Positions 44,147 through 54,639 of a stretch of DNA of 64,000 nucleotides are shown here, piece by piece. The DNA lies in NCBI RefSeq assembly GCF_016086655.4, contig NC_052137.2:2976001-3040000 (forward strand), given 5' to 3'. The notes beneath the pieces are model-generated. The model ran no database searches. It saw nothing but the letters and a program-made list of their open reading frames with translations, and was not told the origin of the DNA. The translations under genes and the position numbers were made by a program. Each line of letters opens with the position of its first letter. The stretch's first letter is position 1. The stretch comes from Lepeophtheirus salmonis. Lineage: Eukaryota > Arthropoda > Copepoda > Siphonostomatoida > Caligidae.

Positions 44147-44537
44147 TCAGCAGGTCCGCAAAATTAATATATAGATATATATGTTTTCTTTTTCTTTTTT
44201 GGATTTTGGCTTTTTGAATAAAATTCCAATAACCTACAGCTGTTCACAAAAACTAAATTTTTGGAAAAAAATTAAAATATTAAATTATTTGGAAAAAAGT
44301 TTCAAAAATCCATAGCAATTTACTAAAAATTAAATTTTTGAAAAAAATTTCCAAAATCCACAGCTGTTCACAAAAAATTTCAAAAAATAAACATTCAATT
44401 TTTTGAAAAAAATTAATTACCTCTATTTTCGGGTTAAATTTTTTCATCCTGAGCAAAAAAAAAATATAGTAAAAAGCAAAATCTCCTTAATTGGATGGGT
44501 ATATCCCCTCCAGTCTACCCCCTGCAGACGCCCCTGA
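44147..44537 (-). repeat. Repeat R3 copy with both ends
   Basis: On the minus strand it opens 'TCAGGGGCGTCTGCAGGGGG' at 44537 and closes near 'TGCGGACCTGCTGA' at 44147. Interior units with 'CTACAGCTGTTCACAAAAAC' or variants lie at 44.23, 44.31 and 44.356 kb (spacings 82 and 46, near multiples of ~42). Confidence 0.72.
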
Positions 44538-44579
44538 TTGTGTTGCAAATATTGTGGCTGTAGCTTTCTTTAAGTTTGA

Positions 44580-44628
44580 GAAAAAGTGCATACTTTCAAA
44601 ACTGTCCCGGTATCCCCTATTTTATATA
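44580..44628 (-). repeat. R7 end (minus orientation)
   Basis: On the minus strand: 'GGGATACCGGGACAGTTTTG' then 'AAAGTATGCACTTTTTCTC'. Confidence 0.45.
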
Positions 44629-44925
44629 AAAACCAAACATATATTATTTAATTTTTAAATACGCCAGATTTAACAATTAGATTTTCATTTGAAAATAATA
44701 TAGCCCCTTCCCCCCCCCCATCTCAGATTTTTTCCCTTTCTACATATCCCCATTTCCAACAATGTATATTGTGCAGGTATACCTATATACCTATGGCTTA
44801 CAATAAAGCTTTAATTAATTATTATTTTAATGCGATTGGCAAGGGGTTTTTTATGTATTTGAAGAAAAATATATTTGTATATTGGGTAGGTATTCATTGT
44901 TTTTTATTGCTTCGTAGTATATGTA
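44629..44925. other. AT-rich spacer, no gene seen
   Basis: Nothing recognisable. Confidence 0.45.
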
Positions 44926-45054
44926 TATGTGGTGCTCAATATAAAAACAATCTTGAGTAGAAAGGAAGAAATCCCAATTTATTTATTTACAACTTCATAC
45001 AATTTCTAAAGTCGCGAGTAACTCCTTATAAAATAAAAAGCATTTTTCCGATTC

Positions 45055-45264
45055 CCAAAAACAACAAAACTCACATGCTAAAAAATGCTTAGGATTTACA
45101 ACCCTAAATATGCTCGTTTCTAAGTCGCAATAATTATGATATATATATATATATATTTGTCTTTTTTTTATGACGCTCTGAGGTACAGCTAACAACTCGT
45201 TGTTAAAAATGAGTCCTACTCAGACAGACAAACATACAAGCTTTGCTTAATTAATGGATAATTT
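45055..45264 (+). repeat. Repeat R2, tail region, second similar segment
   Basis: 'AATGCTTAGGATTTACAACC', 'CGTTTCTAAGTCGCAATAAT', (AT)n at 45140-45157, 'GTTAAAAATGAGTCC' and 'CAGACAGACAAAC' mirror 43.93-44.12 kb. Confidence 0.62.
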
Positions 45265-45375
45265 TCAGGGCCATCTACAGAATTATATGTATATATTTCT
45301 TCTTTTTTTGTATGGTTTTGGAATAAAATTTCAAAATCTACAGCTGCTCACAAAAAAATTAACTTTTCCTGAAAA
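45265..45375 (-). repeat. Repeat R3, partial copy
   Basis: 'TCAGGGCCATCTACAGAATT' corresponds to the closing end of the 44.15-kb R3 copy, followed by one unit 'CTACAGCTGCTCACAAAAAA'. The GC-rich opening end is absent. Confidence 0.55.
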
Positions 45376-45545
45376 AACGGTCTACAGTCGAATATTTCAT
45401 AGACATATTTGAGTAAACTATAGGCTTTCACTTTAAATTTGGGGTATAAACTGTGATACCTATCCATGTTAGATTAAGTTTAGTACCTTTATTTGATTTC
45501 TATAACTTATTTTGGGCCCAATATGCCCCTTTCAAATAAAAACTT

Positions 45546-45788
45546 ATTTTCGGCGAGAAATTACTTTCCTGAATAAAACTTAATTAAACATGATGATTCT
45601 ATATTTGTTTTATAAAGTGGAGAAGGCGGGAGCGAAAAATTATGGTAAACCTGAATTAAGACCCTTGTTAAAATCAGCGAACTGTTAACATATATGGTTG
45701 TGGGTAAGGGGAGAATATGAATGACAGCTATAAAGAGGAGAACCTTCAACAGTTAAAATAGCATAGTGCTAAAACTCAGCGTGTCATA
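45546..45788. other. Spacer, no gene seen
   Basis: Nothing recognisable. Confidence 0.45.
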
Positions 45789-46573
45789 TTACATTGGGGA
45801 AACAGTAATTTTGTATTTGACACCCCCTTTTTTTAACCAGGTATAACTTGTTCATTATTGTTTACATGGGATCATACGATAAAGCATTGTAAAAGTGTGA
45901 GCGTATACTACAAACGCTTTTAGGATAGTATTGCGCTCGGCCTGCTCAGACGTGAATTATAGTGCGTCGAGTATAGAGTTATCAAAGAAGAAATTTGCAA
46001 GTTCTTACATTTTTACTAACTCAAAAGGAAAAACGTGTCGAAAGTGACAAAGAAATTTTGCAATATATACAAGGCCCTTACTTTTTCGGTTTGTTTTGCA
46101 CAACACTGGTTCAAGTATTATTTTTTCCCCCCGCTCAATTTTGCCCTCTACTGTAAACAACTTGTATTGGTGAATAGGAGAGGAATCTTGTTTCTTCAAG
46201 ACAACGCCAGGCCGCTCACTTCTTTGATGACGCACCAGAAGTTCCGAGAACTCGGATGGGAAGTTTTTATGCATCCACCCTACATTCCAGGCCTGGCACC
46301 AAGTGACTACACCCTGTTCCTACCTATGGCCAACCCGCTTGGGTGTACAAAATTGAACTCAATTGAGGCCTGTGAAGATTGGTTGTCTGAGTTCTTCGCC
46401 AATAGGGGCAAGGGCTTCTATGAGAAGGGCATTATGAAGTTGGATTCTCGTTGGTAACAAGTTATTAAATAAAAATGGCCATATTTGGTTTTTAATCGGA
46501 TGATTCCAACACTTCAGTTAAAACTATTGAAAAAAAACACCGAAAAATACGAAATTACTTTTTCACTAACCTA
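45789..46573 (+). mobile_element. DD34D mariner, internally deleted, both ends present
   Basis: Right end on the minus strand 'TAGGTTAGTGAAAAAGTAAT' then 'TTCGTATTTTTC', a classic mariner terminus; left end 'ACATTGGGGAAACAGTAATT' then 'TTGTATTTGAC' is its diverged partner. The expected start codon is ATA. N-terminal words 'KNVSKVTKKFCNIYKALTFS' and 'AQHWFK' are joined by a deletion to 'LYCKQLVLVNRRGILFLQDN'. The second catalytic aspartate is at 46200-46202 and the third at 46305-46307 in 'LAPSDYTLF', 34 residues apart. The C-terminus 'SIEACEDWLSEFFANRGKGF' is well kept. The first aspartate lies in the deletion. A sister with the same deletion lies at 48.18 kb. Confidence 0.82.
46035..46457 (+). 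pseudogene. DD34D transposase remnant lacking the first aspartate
   Basis: An open frame of 140 codons spans the deletion junction, starting at GTG (no ATG). The order is N-terminal helix-turn-helix piece, 'AQHWFK', junction (about 46.11-46.14 kb), second and third aspartate blocks, C-terminus with stop at 46457. The deletion removed roughly the segment between the second DNA-binding helix and the strand before the second aspartate. Upstream codons (46.00 kb) carry a stop in 'LHFY*LK'. Confidence 0.75.
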
Positions 46574-47509
46574 TTATTAAAAAGGAATAGAAAAAGGAAT
46601 TCATATCTTTATTAGCAACTCTCACTCTAGAGATTGTAATCATCAACACTGCCGGTAGTTATAAGAATAAAGAACGGATATACCATCATAACTATATAAG
46701 ATAAAATTTGTATTTATGACCTCATTTTGGTGCCTGTTTTTGTCGTACATACCGGCAGTGCAATCATTTTACAACTCAAATGAATAAACGGGAGAGGACA
46801 ATATACTCCCTATCCATAAATATTTTTTTGTTTTCTTATTGGTTGAAAATTGAGCAATCATATGACAGGAACAGTAAATATGAAATACTTATAAATTAGT
46901 AGTAAATTATAATACTGATATTATTATTATTAATTTACGCACGCCGGGATATAGTTTAAATTTACATGTCTACATACTATTAAAGTATACTTTTCTCTCT
47001 TATAGTCTATCAATTGACTCCTAATAACTACGAGCAATGCTGGGTACTGCCACTAGTAATATAATAATTCAATAGTCGTGAAGAATTGGCTAACTGCCAT
47101 CAATTGATTATGGGCCTTTTTTTTTGCTTGCAATATATAATAAACGAGTTATAAACATACAATTTGATTAGAGTAATAATAAATTCTTAATTAAGACTAA
47201 ATTAAGAGTAAAAAGAAAGTTTTATCTTGTTTGAAAGATACTTAAAGTTTTAATCAACGAATTCTATTAGTAAATGGAAGTTTTTTACCTTGATATTAGT
47301 GAAAATGATGTTTTGTAAAGAAAGTTTTAAATTTGGCACAATTCTCAAGGATATATAACAGGAATTATACTACGATGTGTGTATGTGAGAGAGGATATTA
47401 CCTTCTTCCAACTAAAATACTAAAATTTTCTAGTAACATTTTGCTGTTAAATTTGTTGAAAAGACAATGTTTTTGTCAAGTATTTTTAAGTTATTGTACA
47501 ATTTGTCTC
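46574..47509. other. AT-rich spacer, no gene seen
   Basis: Nothing recognisable; the 115-codon frame from 47333 runs into R3-type A/T runs. Confidence 0.45.
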
Positions 47510-47827
47510 TTTTTTAAAAAAAAAAAAGCTATTTGTCAGTTTTCTAAAATTTTATTTGTCAAATTTTGCTTTTCAAAAAAAAAAAAATCTGCCCAAATTG
47601 CTGAAAATTTGTCAAAAGCAAAATTCCAGCAGTTTAATGTTTTATGTTTTTGTCTGACATCGCTTGGATTTGGAATTTAAAAATAAAACTTTTGTTCCGC
47701 TGCATAATTTTGTTGAATAACCTTTTATTTTTATTAAACTTTTTCTATTTTTATTTAACAAAAATCCCTTCATTTGGCAGATGCAACAGCTCCTTCAGCC
47801 CACTGCTACTCTGCGGACCCCCTGCTG
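47510..47827 (-). repeat. Repeat R3, diverged copy
   Basis: On the minus strand it opens 'CAGGGGGTCCGCAGAGTAGC' at 47825, then 'GGGCTGAAGGAGCTGTTGC'. The interior consists of A and T runs. The other end was not found. Confidence 0.5.
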
Positions 47828-48119
47828 ATATTCTTCATATTGAAAAGGTTTTGTTGATCAGTTAAACAGTGATCAGTTCTTAATGTAGTTGACTCAAAAA
47901 TATCTCACAATCATCCTAAAAAATTTCAATCAATTGGTCAACAGACGTCATAAATGTATGACTCCCTTTTAAATTTTATCTGTTAACAAATACAGTCACA
48001 ATATTAAAGAGTTCTTCATTCCAATAGGAAGTATTATTATATTCCTTTAGGTGTATTATTTTGGTCAATCATTTAATCAATAGGACACGAGCATACTAAA
48101 AAATATATAATTCCTGTGA
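47828..48119. other. AT-rich spacer, no gene seen
   Basis: Nothing recognisable. Confidence 0.45.
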
Positions 48120-48174
48120 TACCACCAATTTTTCTGACTTTCGTTCAAGATTGTTTTTGTATTAAGGCAACACA
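48120..48174 (+). repeat. Repeat R1, end fragment
   Basis: 'CTTTCGTTCAAGATTGTTTT' then 'TGTATTAAGGCAACACA' is the R1 terminus, directly followed by a mariner fragment. Confidence 0.5.
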
Positions 48175-48525
48175 TATTCTTACATTTTCACTACCTCAAA
48201 AGAAAAAACGTGTCGAAAGTGACTAAGAAATTTTGTAATATATACAAAGCCATTACTTTTTCGGTTCGTTTTTCACAACACTGGTTCAAACATTTTTTCC
48301 CCTGCTCAATTTTCCCCTTTACTGTAAACAACTTGACCGTTGGAAGTTGACGCCAGGCCGCACACATCTTTGATGACACACCAGAAGTTCCGAGAACTCG
48401 GATGGGAAGTTTTTATACATCCACCCTACATTCCAGGCCTGGCACCAAGTGACTACAACCTGTTCCTCTCTATGGCCAGCGCACTTTGGGGTACAAATTT
48501 GACCTCCATTGAGGCCTGTAAAAAT
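48175..48525 (+). pseudogene. DD34D mariner fragment, sister of the 45.8-kb copy
   Basis: The sequence closely follows 46.02-46.38 kb: 'AACGTGTCGAAAGTGAC', 'TTTTGTAATATATACAAAGC', 'CACAACACTGGTTCAA', and 'CTGTAAACAACTTG' just past the shared deletion point. It then has a second, private deletion of about 50 bases that removes the second aspartate block, resuming 'THLLMTHQKFRELGWEV'-like and 'PPYIPGLAPSDYNLFLSMAS' with the third aspartate (about 48451). It stops near 'SIEACKNW' without the C-terminus. No terminal repeats are seen. Confidence 0.75.
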
Positions 48526-48701
48526 TGGTTATTATTTATAATATTACCTTCAATAAATTACATAAATTAACAACTAAAAAATTTTTAGGATCCTGTTGCA
48601 TGTTTGAATTCCTGCATGTACTGAGTGGTTTTCAAAGGTTATGTTATTTAAAGAATATTTACCAGTTTTTATTTCTTTTATATACAAAATTATTGATTGT
48701 G
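48526..48701. other. AT-rich spacer, no gene seen
   Basis: Nothing recognisable. Confidence 0.45.
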
Positions 48702-49313
48702 TCCAAGGGTCACCAAACTTTTTTACTCCGGGCCTGATAGCTAAAAGAATGAAGAGCGGGGCCTGCATAATCATTCTGTTCAATACTTGCAAGCCAGAAG
48801 GAAATCTCTGGGAAAATAGAAAAAAACTAATTTTAGCATGTGAGTTTCTAAACTACATTTCATGCACACATATTTCTCAAAGCGTAACTTTCAAAAAAGC
48901 TTGAAGTAGGTTGAAAGATCCTTTGCTCCTTAGTGACGCCGAAGATTTTACTCTTTCAAAAATGTAACAGTTTTGGTGCATATTAGGCAACTACATATAT
49001 TTCTAGTCCTTTGTTTCCACAAAGAAATACTTTACTCCCGACCCTTCATTGAAAACTAGACACAGAACCAAACAAAGGTACTCTTTAGCAATTTATCAGA
49101 TAATAAGCGTAAAATACACTGCAAGAACCGTAAATTTGAGGTATATAGCAATCAGGATCTTCTATAGAAGATCTACTAGATCTAGTATTCTAAAGATAGC
49201 GTTCAAATTTAAATTATATCACAAAGTTTCGTTTAACATACGTTTTATCCAGCAAATTCAAGTATCGTCACAGCTCAGATCTGGCCCGAGGGCTGTGGTT
49301 TGTTGACCTCTCC
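48702..49313. mobile_element. hAT-like non-autonomous element
   Basis: Left 'AAGGGTCACCAAACTTTTTT' then 'ACTCCGGGCC'; right on the minus strand 'GAGAGGTCAACAAACCACAG' then 'CCCTCGGGCC'. This inverted pair, with a GGGCC block inside each end, matches the common hAT-type end pattern (CAGGGGTCGGCAAACC). About 610 bases. No transposase words were found inside, and an 8-base target duplication is not obvious, so the class is tentative. Confidence 0.55.
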
Positions 49314-51187
49314 GTCAGTACTTAATAAATTCTGATCTCTTCTTCTTTTTTTAAAGGAGATTATGAGGTTTAGAGAAGAAGAAATATTCAAGTTCTCTCA
49401 TCTTTCCTATTATTGTCAAAAATTATTTGTCTTATTCTCTTTTCTTTTTTCTTTTGTCTCTAAACCTTATAATCCCCTTTTAGAAAAAGTGTGCAAAAAT
49501 ACATACCAACATGCAGAAAGAATGATTCTTAAAATTTTACTATCTTTATTTTTGGATTGATATGAAATAGTAGTTTGTTAGTCAAAATTTGTTTCCAGAA
49601 AAATGCTATTTAAAGGCCACCATGGCCTTGAAGGGAAAAAAAAACCAGAACCATCTTAGGATCCTCAATAGCCTACATGCAAAAAATTTCAGCATAATCC
49701 ATTCATTGGTTTGCTTGTTATTCCCAGACAAGCCCACCCACACCCACAGACATTTGCATTCAATATATAGATAATTACAGGTTGCAATAATTATATTCGA
49801 ATAGCATTTAATTGGGTCATTCATTATTTCTGCATTAGTAATCAGCAAAAATGTAACCGTAATTTAGATCCTATTTAGGTCTAAACTTCGGGTAAAAAGC
49901 TCATAAATTTTGGGACAAGTATCCGTCTAATTGTTGTTTCAGATCTAGATCCAAAAACTTACTGGAATATTTACGTCTAAAGATACGAACCGACCCAGAT
50001 CCAAGAAAATGTAGATCCATCTGATCTTTAAAGGATGTTCACATTTTTTAAAACACACATGACGTCATTTATACAATCGGTCTAGACCGAATTTTAAATG
50101 TTTATCGATCTAGACGGAACTTCTTTAAAACATGGAGTTAAACCAATCCACTAAAAATTATAACGGTCTCAAACCGGTCTAGTATTTTCAAACAGGAGCA
50201 CAGCACGAGTAGGTACATATTTACGTCTCAAGAGAGAATGTGAGGATATTTGTCATATGAAAAAAAAACAAGGAAGTTTGTACATTTATGTAGGTGAGTG
50301 AATATTGACATAAGATTTCCTTTATTGACAAAAAAAAATCGTTTTTCAAGATATTTCAATGGAAAAAATATATATATAAATTTTTTCAAATATAAATATA
50401 ACCCATTTAAATATATTTTTCTTCAAATATGTACCCATTCATATTTAGGTACGCTCAGTGACGGAGCATAATGATATATCATTACTGAATAAGATTGAAT
50501 CAGAGAGGGAAATTTAAAGCTACATTTCTTGATTGAATATTATATTCATGACAATCTTTTTTTATTATTCAGCATAAATATATCTCTCTATAAAATTCTG
50601 AAGATGAAAGGTTTCGTTGGATCACTGCACACGATAAGCAAAATACTTATTATGTAAATCATTCTTCCTCCCAATAAATGACTTCAAAACGTCTTCCAAT
50701 TTCTCAGTTACAAGGAGAAATATAAATAATCAAAAAATATATGGCATTTGTGGTGGAAATCATCGTAATTATTGTTAAAATTAGTTATTTTAATAAAATA
50801 TGAAAATTTGAAAAATTATTGAAACGCAAATTTCTCTAAGGACAATGATGCTAGAGATCTAAAATGGATTTGGTGTACTAAAAGAATTTTAAATTGGTGC
50901 AGATTGTTCAAATCGGGTAAGTGGAATCAGATTTATTCCGAAAAACCAACACTTTTGAGACCTTTGACCACCAATAATTAATTTATCATTTAACTAATCA
51001 TCCAAAACTATGGCAACAGATATGTTGCTAACTATTTTTAGTGTTTTTTTTTGTATGGAATATCTATCCCTTTTAACAAAAAGGGATAAAGCACCTGGTA
51101 TTAAAATACCAAAGTTAGGTTTATTCAGTGTAAAGACAATGATTATATTGATTATGATTTTCAAAAGTGTGTAAAACGAAAATTCAC
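49314..51187. other. AT-rich spacer with R4-type words
   Basis: R4-like 'ACAATCGGTCTAGACCGAAT' and related words run from about 49.88 to 50.19 kb, including the perfect palindrome TCGGTCTAGACCGA at 50.08 kb. A GC-richer stretch at 49.60-49.76 kb is unidentified. No gene seen. Confidence 0.45.
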
Positions 51188-52055
51188 TGAGTGTTCCATG
51201 GAAATCTGAGCACTTAATAATTCATTAATTAATTAAGGTTGAGTGATTGAAATTAATTCATATTTCTATATATTAACACATAAACAAACAGTAACAAAAC
51301 ATAACAAAAAACCCTGAGCTCTTTAGCTTACGTACAAGTCAAGAAAATGAGGTGATCACTATAACGTGATCCACGAATTTTTATTAGTGGACTCCAAGGA
51401 GTTGGGCATCTCCAGGACGCCGTGAGCAAGTCCGAAACGTTGGAAAGGAAATAGGGATTTACTCATTAAGGCCAAATGGGATCTGGAGGAGTTAAATAAA
51501 ACAGCCTAAGCCAATCCCCTCAAGTCTATGAGGGCACATACAAGAGATTTTCGGAGTTTCACACTAGACTGTGCAAAAAAAATTGATGAAAAAGCCTTGT
51601 GAGAGTGGAGAGGCCACTTTTGACACCAATAACGAGAAAAATCCATCCCTTCCGCTGTAAGACACTTTTTTGAATTAGTAATTTTTGTTCTTTTGTAACC
51701 TTTTTCGAGACTTTAAGACAGTCCTAATCACAACACCCCCAACTACACCTTTTTACCGCATGTCGAGGACAAGGCATTTAGTGTCCGTCATCCAAGCACA
51801 AAGACCCTCAAAGCCACTGTCCAGAGCACTGGGACACAAAACCACAGGACTAAATCCGCAACGGGTTCTAGGCCTTCCACCACCACCTGGAAGGCATCAT
51901 TGCAACTAAGGGCGGCTACATTAATGATTAGCAGAGCTCAAACACACAGTTATATATAGTATTGTTTTTGTTGAAATGGTATTTTTAATTAAAATAAATT
52001 ATACCTTATTGAAGTTTAAAATTTCAAGTCTCAGATTTTAATGGACCACTCGGTA
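51188..52055 (+). mobile_element. Family-A mariner, internally deleted, both ends
   Basis: Left 'CACTGAGTGTTCCATGGAAA' then 'TCTGAGCACTT'; right on the minus strand 'TACCGAGTGGTCCATTAAAA' then 'TCTGAGACTT'. The plus-strand coding remnant starts near 51395 ('KELGISRTP'), continues with 'RNVGKEIGIYS' and a frameshifted counterpart of the 'MRAHARDLGVS' block (51.53 kb), then passes to the C-terminal 'AFHHHLEGIIATKGGYIND' (about 51.87-51.93 kb). The catalytic blocks are missing. It is the longest family-A copy here (868 bases) and shows what the 9.38-kb copy lost. Confidence 0.75.
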
Positions 52056-53816
52056 GATGTCTACTATCATTATGAAATAAAACTTTTGGATTGATAAAAT
52101 GGTTTAATTGCCTTTTGGATCCCTTTTTATGTTGTTGCTCTCTCTATAACAACACAATTTTCGAATTTACGAAAATGAAATAACGGGAATTGTACTAATT
52201 CCTACTCAATTTTGTAAAAATATTAATTTTTATGTAATTTTATTTATTTTCAAACTTTTTTTTTACTTTTTCTCTATATGCTTGAAATATACCAATAGAT
52301 TTTGAATATCCTAACTGTTATTTTAATTAAATTTTAGTTTAATTGACGTTATTTTGCATCAAAGCGTCTTTGTTATTAGAGTCGGGAAAATGGGGCGTTA
52401 ATTGGAAAATTTGGTTTATTAATCTAATGATTGGAAATAACTATAGATATTTCTCCTAAAAAGCTAAAGCAAGATATGTCATTTAACACGTGGGTCAGCT
52501 AATATGGAGTTGAACTATTTTTTTTTTTATAATAGGACATTTAAAAAAAATAGATTACCTTCTAAAAACAGCCATTAACTCTCCGTTAGTGACCATGCAT
52601 ATTACACACCCCGAGATTTATAAAAATGATTGAAATTCCTTTGAATCTACATTTCATTGGCAATAGTTTTCAGTATGCTCCTTAAACAATAAATACATAT
52701 GATTGCATGAAATTCTTAAATAATTCCTTGTTCAGGATTTATTCGTATATTTAGCTATTTTGAATCGAGGTTTGTGAATTTAATTAACTGTTTTGATAAA
52801 AAGTCGTTCCTTTGTACACAAAGGTACCTTCAAAGTTAAAATATTGTGGCTATTCATTCATGCAATACACGAAACCTCATCTCAAATTGAGTTCTCCTAA
52901 TTGGATTCCCAAAACTTGTATAAAGCAATATATATTTTAGCTAAAATACACATTTTGTATATTTACTAGAAGAATAACTAATTACATATTTTTCATGATT
53001 GGCCAAGAGTCATCCATATTGTAGCTTTGGCCTTTGGGCTGCAATAACAAGCGTATAGGGATCCAATCTCATTGGATGAGTTACTGTTAATATCTTCTTC
53101 CAGTCATACAAACCGCTTTAAACGAGAAGCTGTCATAATTAAAGTTTTATTAGTCCACTACGCGTCCAGGTCTTTCAATTCAAACATACCCTTGGGGCTC
53201 GATAAACTCATAGGGAAGGCAATCTCTATTTTAGGCACTTTTAGGGAGGACGGCTCAAGATGAGTTTTATAAAGCTTAACGACCAACCAAGGAATTCTCT
53301 AGGCCATATAGTTTCTACACGACTCTTCTTTATTACTATTGAATTAATTAATGTAAAGAATTCCCGCGTCGTTACGTCAACAGAGAGTTGATGGGTACTA
53401 CGTCATATCTCATACTGAATGAAATATTGGAGGAAATAAAAAATGGGGAGTAAGAAGTCTACTAGAGAGGTAGGAAAAAACACGCCTTCAAAAAAGATGG
53501 TTACCGATTGTTGCATGTGTAATATTGTTTTTTTAATCATTATGAAAATACTATGATCATCTTTTTATTCTAATATTATCGTTTGGATTTGCAAGATTGT
53601 AATATTTACGAATTGGACTGAATAGATCAATATTCACTCTTTAAAAAAAAACTAATTATATCTTTTTGAAACCCCAAACTCGTGTGGTTAAAATTTAGTA
53701 TACAAATATTTTTGAAGGACCTCTTATAGCTCTTTTTGTTTATACTAATAATATGTCCCATAGATGGACTCTAATAAAGTTAGTTGAAGTAAGGTAACCA
53801 ACCTGTGTAGACTTCT
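52056..53816. other. AT-rich spacer; its right part may hold the gypsy element's 5' LTR
   Basis: No gene. Because the gypsy coding region starts at 53.85 kb, some of 53.38-53.82 kb could be its 5' LTR, but I found no matching copy after 57.14 kb, so no LTR is claimed. Confidence 0.4.
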
Positions 53817-53836
53817 TCATTGGTGACCCCCAACAT
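53817..53836 (+). other. Possible gypsy primer-binding site
   Basis: 'TTCATTGGTGACCCCCAACA' lies just upstream of the gag start. A TGG-led stretch here fits a tRNA-primed binding site (TGG pairs with tRNA CCA end). The tRNA was not identified. Confidence 0.4.
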
Positions 53837-53845
53837 TTGAACACA

Positions 53846-54430
53846 ATGCCAATCACTAGGTCAAAGGAACTTCCTCCAGAGCTCTCTACTGTGGGGGAGG
53901 CAAATGCTTCAAATCCTCCAACGCGGCCCGTACCAGATGTACCAACGTTGGCACGATCTCGAATCACAGAGGTACGCCTTCCTCAGTTCGATGAGAGGAC
54001 CTGGAAATCTGGTTTGCTAGAGTGAATTCAATCTTCAGACCATACGGGATGGTAGAGAAGGCAAATATAATGATAGTTACGTTACCCTGTCAAATCTTCA
54101 GAAACTTTCCACCAGAAGATTTGGGGGGTTCTTAAGAGGAGATCAAGGATTGCTTTATTAAGAAGTACTACACTTCTCCCCAAGAACGGATTCAGTGTGT
54201 CCTGGATCTTCTAAAGGACGAATGTCTTTCGCGTGTAAGGTAATGGTGAAAGTTCGCCGACTCCTAGACTCGGCATTCGTACCTGACTCGAGGGGTTCCT
54301 TATGAAAGGAAATGGTGATGCGGCTTGTCCCAGACTCACAAAGACCCATGGTCCAGACAAATATTAAGTCCGAAGAATTTGTGATGGTTTGTGATGGTTT
54401 AAAGGAATCCGCTACTCCAGGGATATCATC
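53846..54430 (+). pseudogene. gypsy gag remnant
   Basis: ATG at 53846 ('MPITRSKELPPELSTV'), then 'RITEVRLPQFDER'. After a frame change near 54000 comes 'LEIWFARVNSIFRPYGMVEK', with the tryptophan-centred start common to invertebrate gypsy gag, then 'KANIMIVTLP', 'EEIKDCFIKKYYTSPQERIQ' and 'LLKDECLSRVR'. Stops lie at about 54133 and 54240. In another frame 'RRLLDSAFVPDSRG' continues the capsid region. No clean CCHC zinc knuckle was found at 54.44-54.56 kb. Confidence 0.65.
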
Positions 54431-54639
54431 TTTTGATTCTCCTTAATCGAACTCAGGTGAAATATTTGAAGTGTTTATTGTGAGAAGGAAAAGAGGTGTG
54501 AATTGGAAAGAAAAGAAGAAGCAAACTTCCATTGGCTATAAACACAGGACTTACGTTGCTGAGGCAAAGAGGTGCCCCATGTCCCTTTTTTTCTCTTATC
54601 TACAAAAACTAAGTAGTCTGAAAAGCTGAGATATTAAAC

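Larger units (their letters stand above)
44926..45545 (-). repeat. Repeat R1, interrupted by an R2-tail/R3 composite
   Basis: The R1 end 'TGGTGCTCAATATAAAAACA' lies at 44930, and R1 interior 'ACATATTTGAGTAAACTATA', 'TGGGCCCAATATGCCCC' at 45.39-45.54 kb. Between them (about 44.99-45.375 kb) sits R2 tail plus an R3 end, best explained as an insertion into R1. Confidence 0.55.

Noticed and set aside
51060..51115. Palindrome GGTATTAAAATACC within an ACCT..AGGT frame
   Set aside because: Short and single; no second copy was found to make it more than chance in AT-rich DNA.
53380..53816. Possible 5' LTR of the gypsy element
   Set aside because: No second copy found downstream of 57142, so an LTR cannot be shown.
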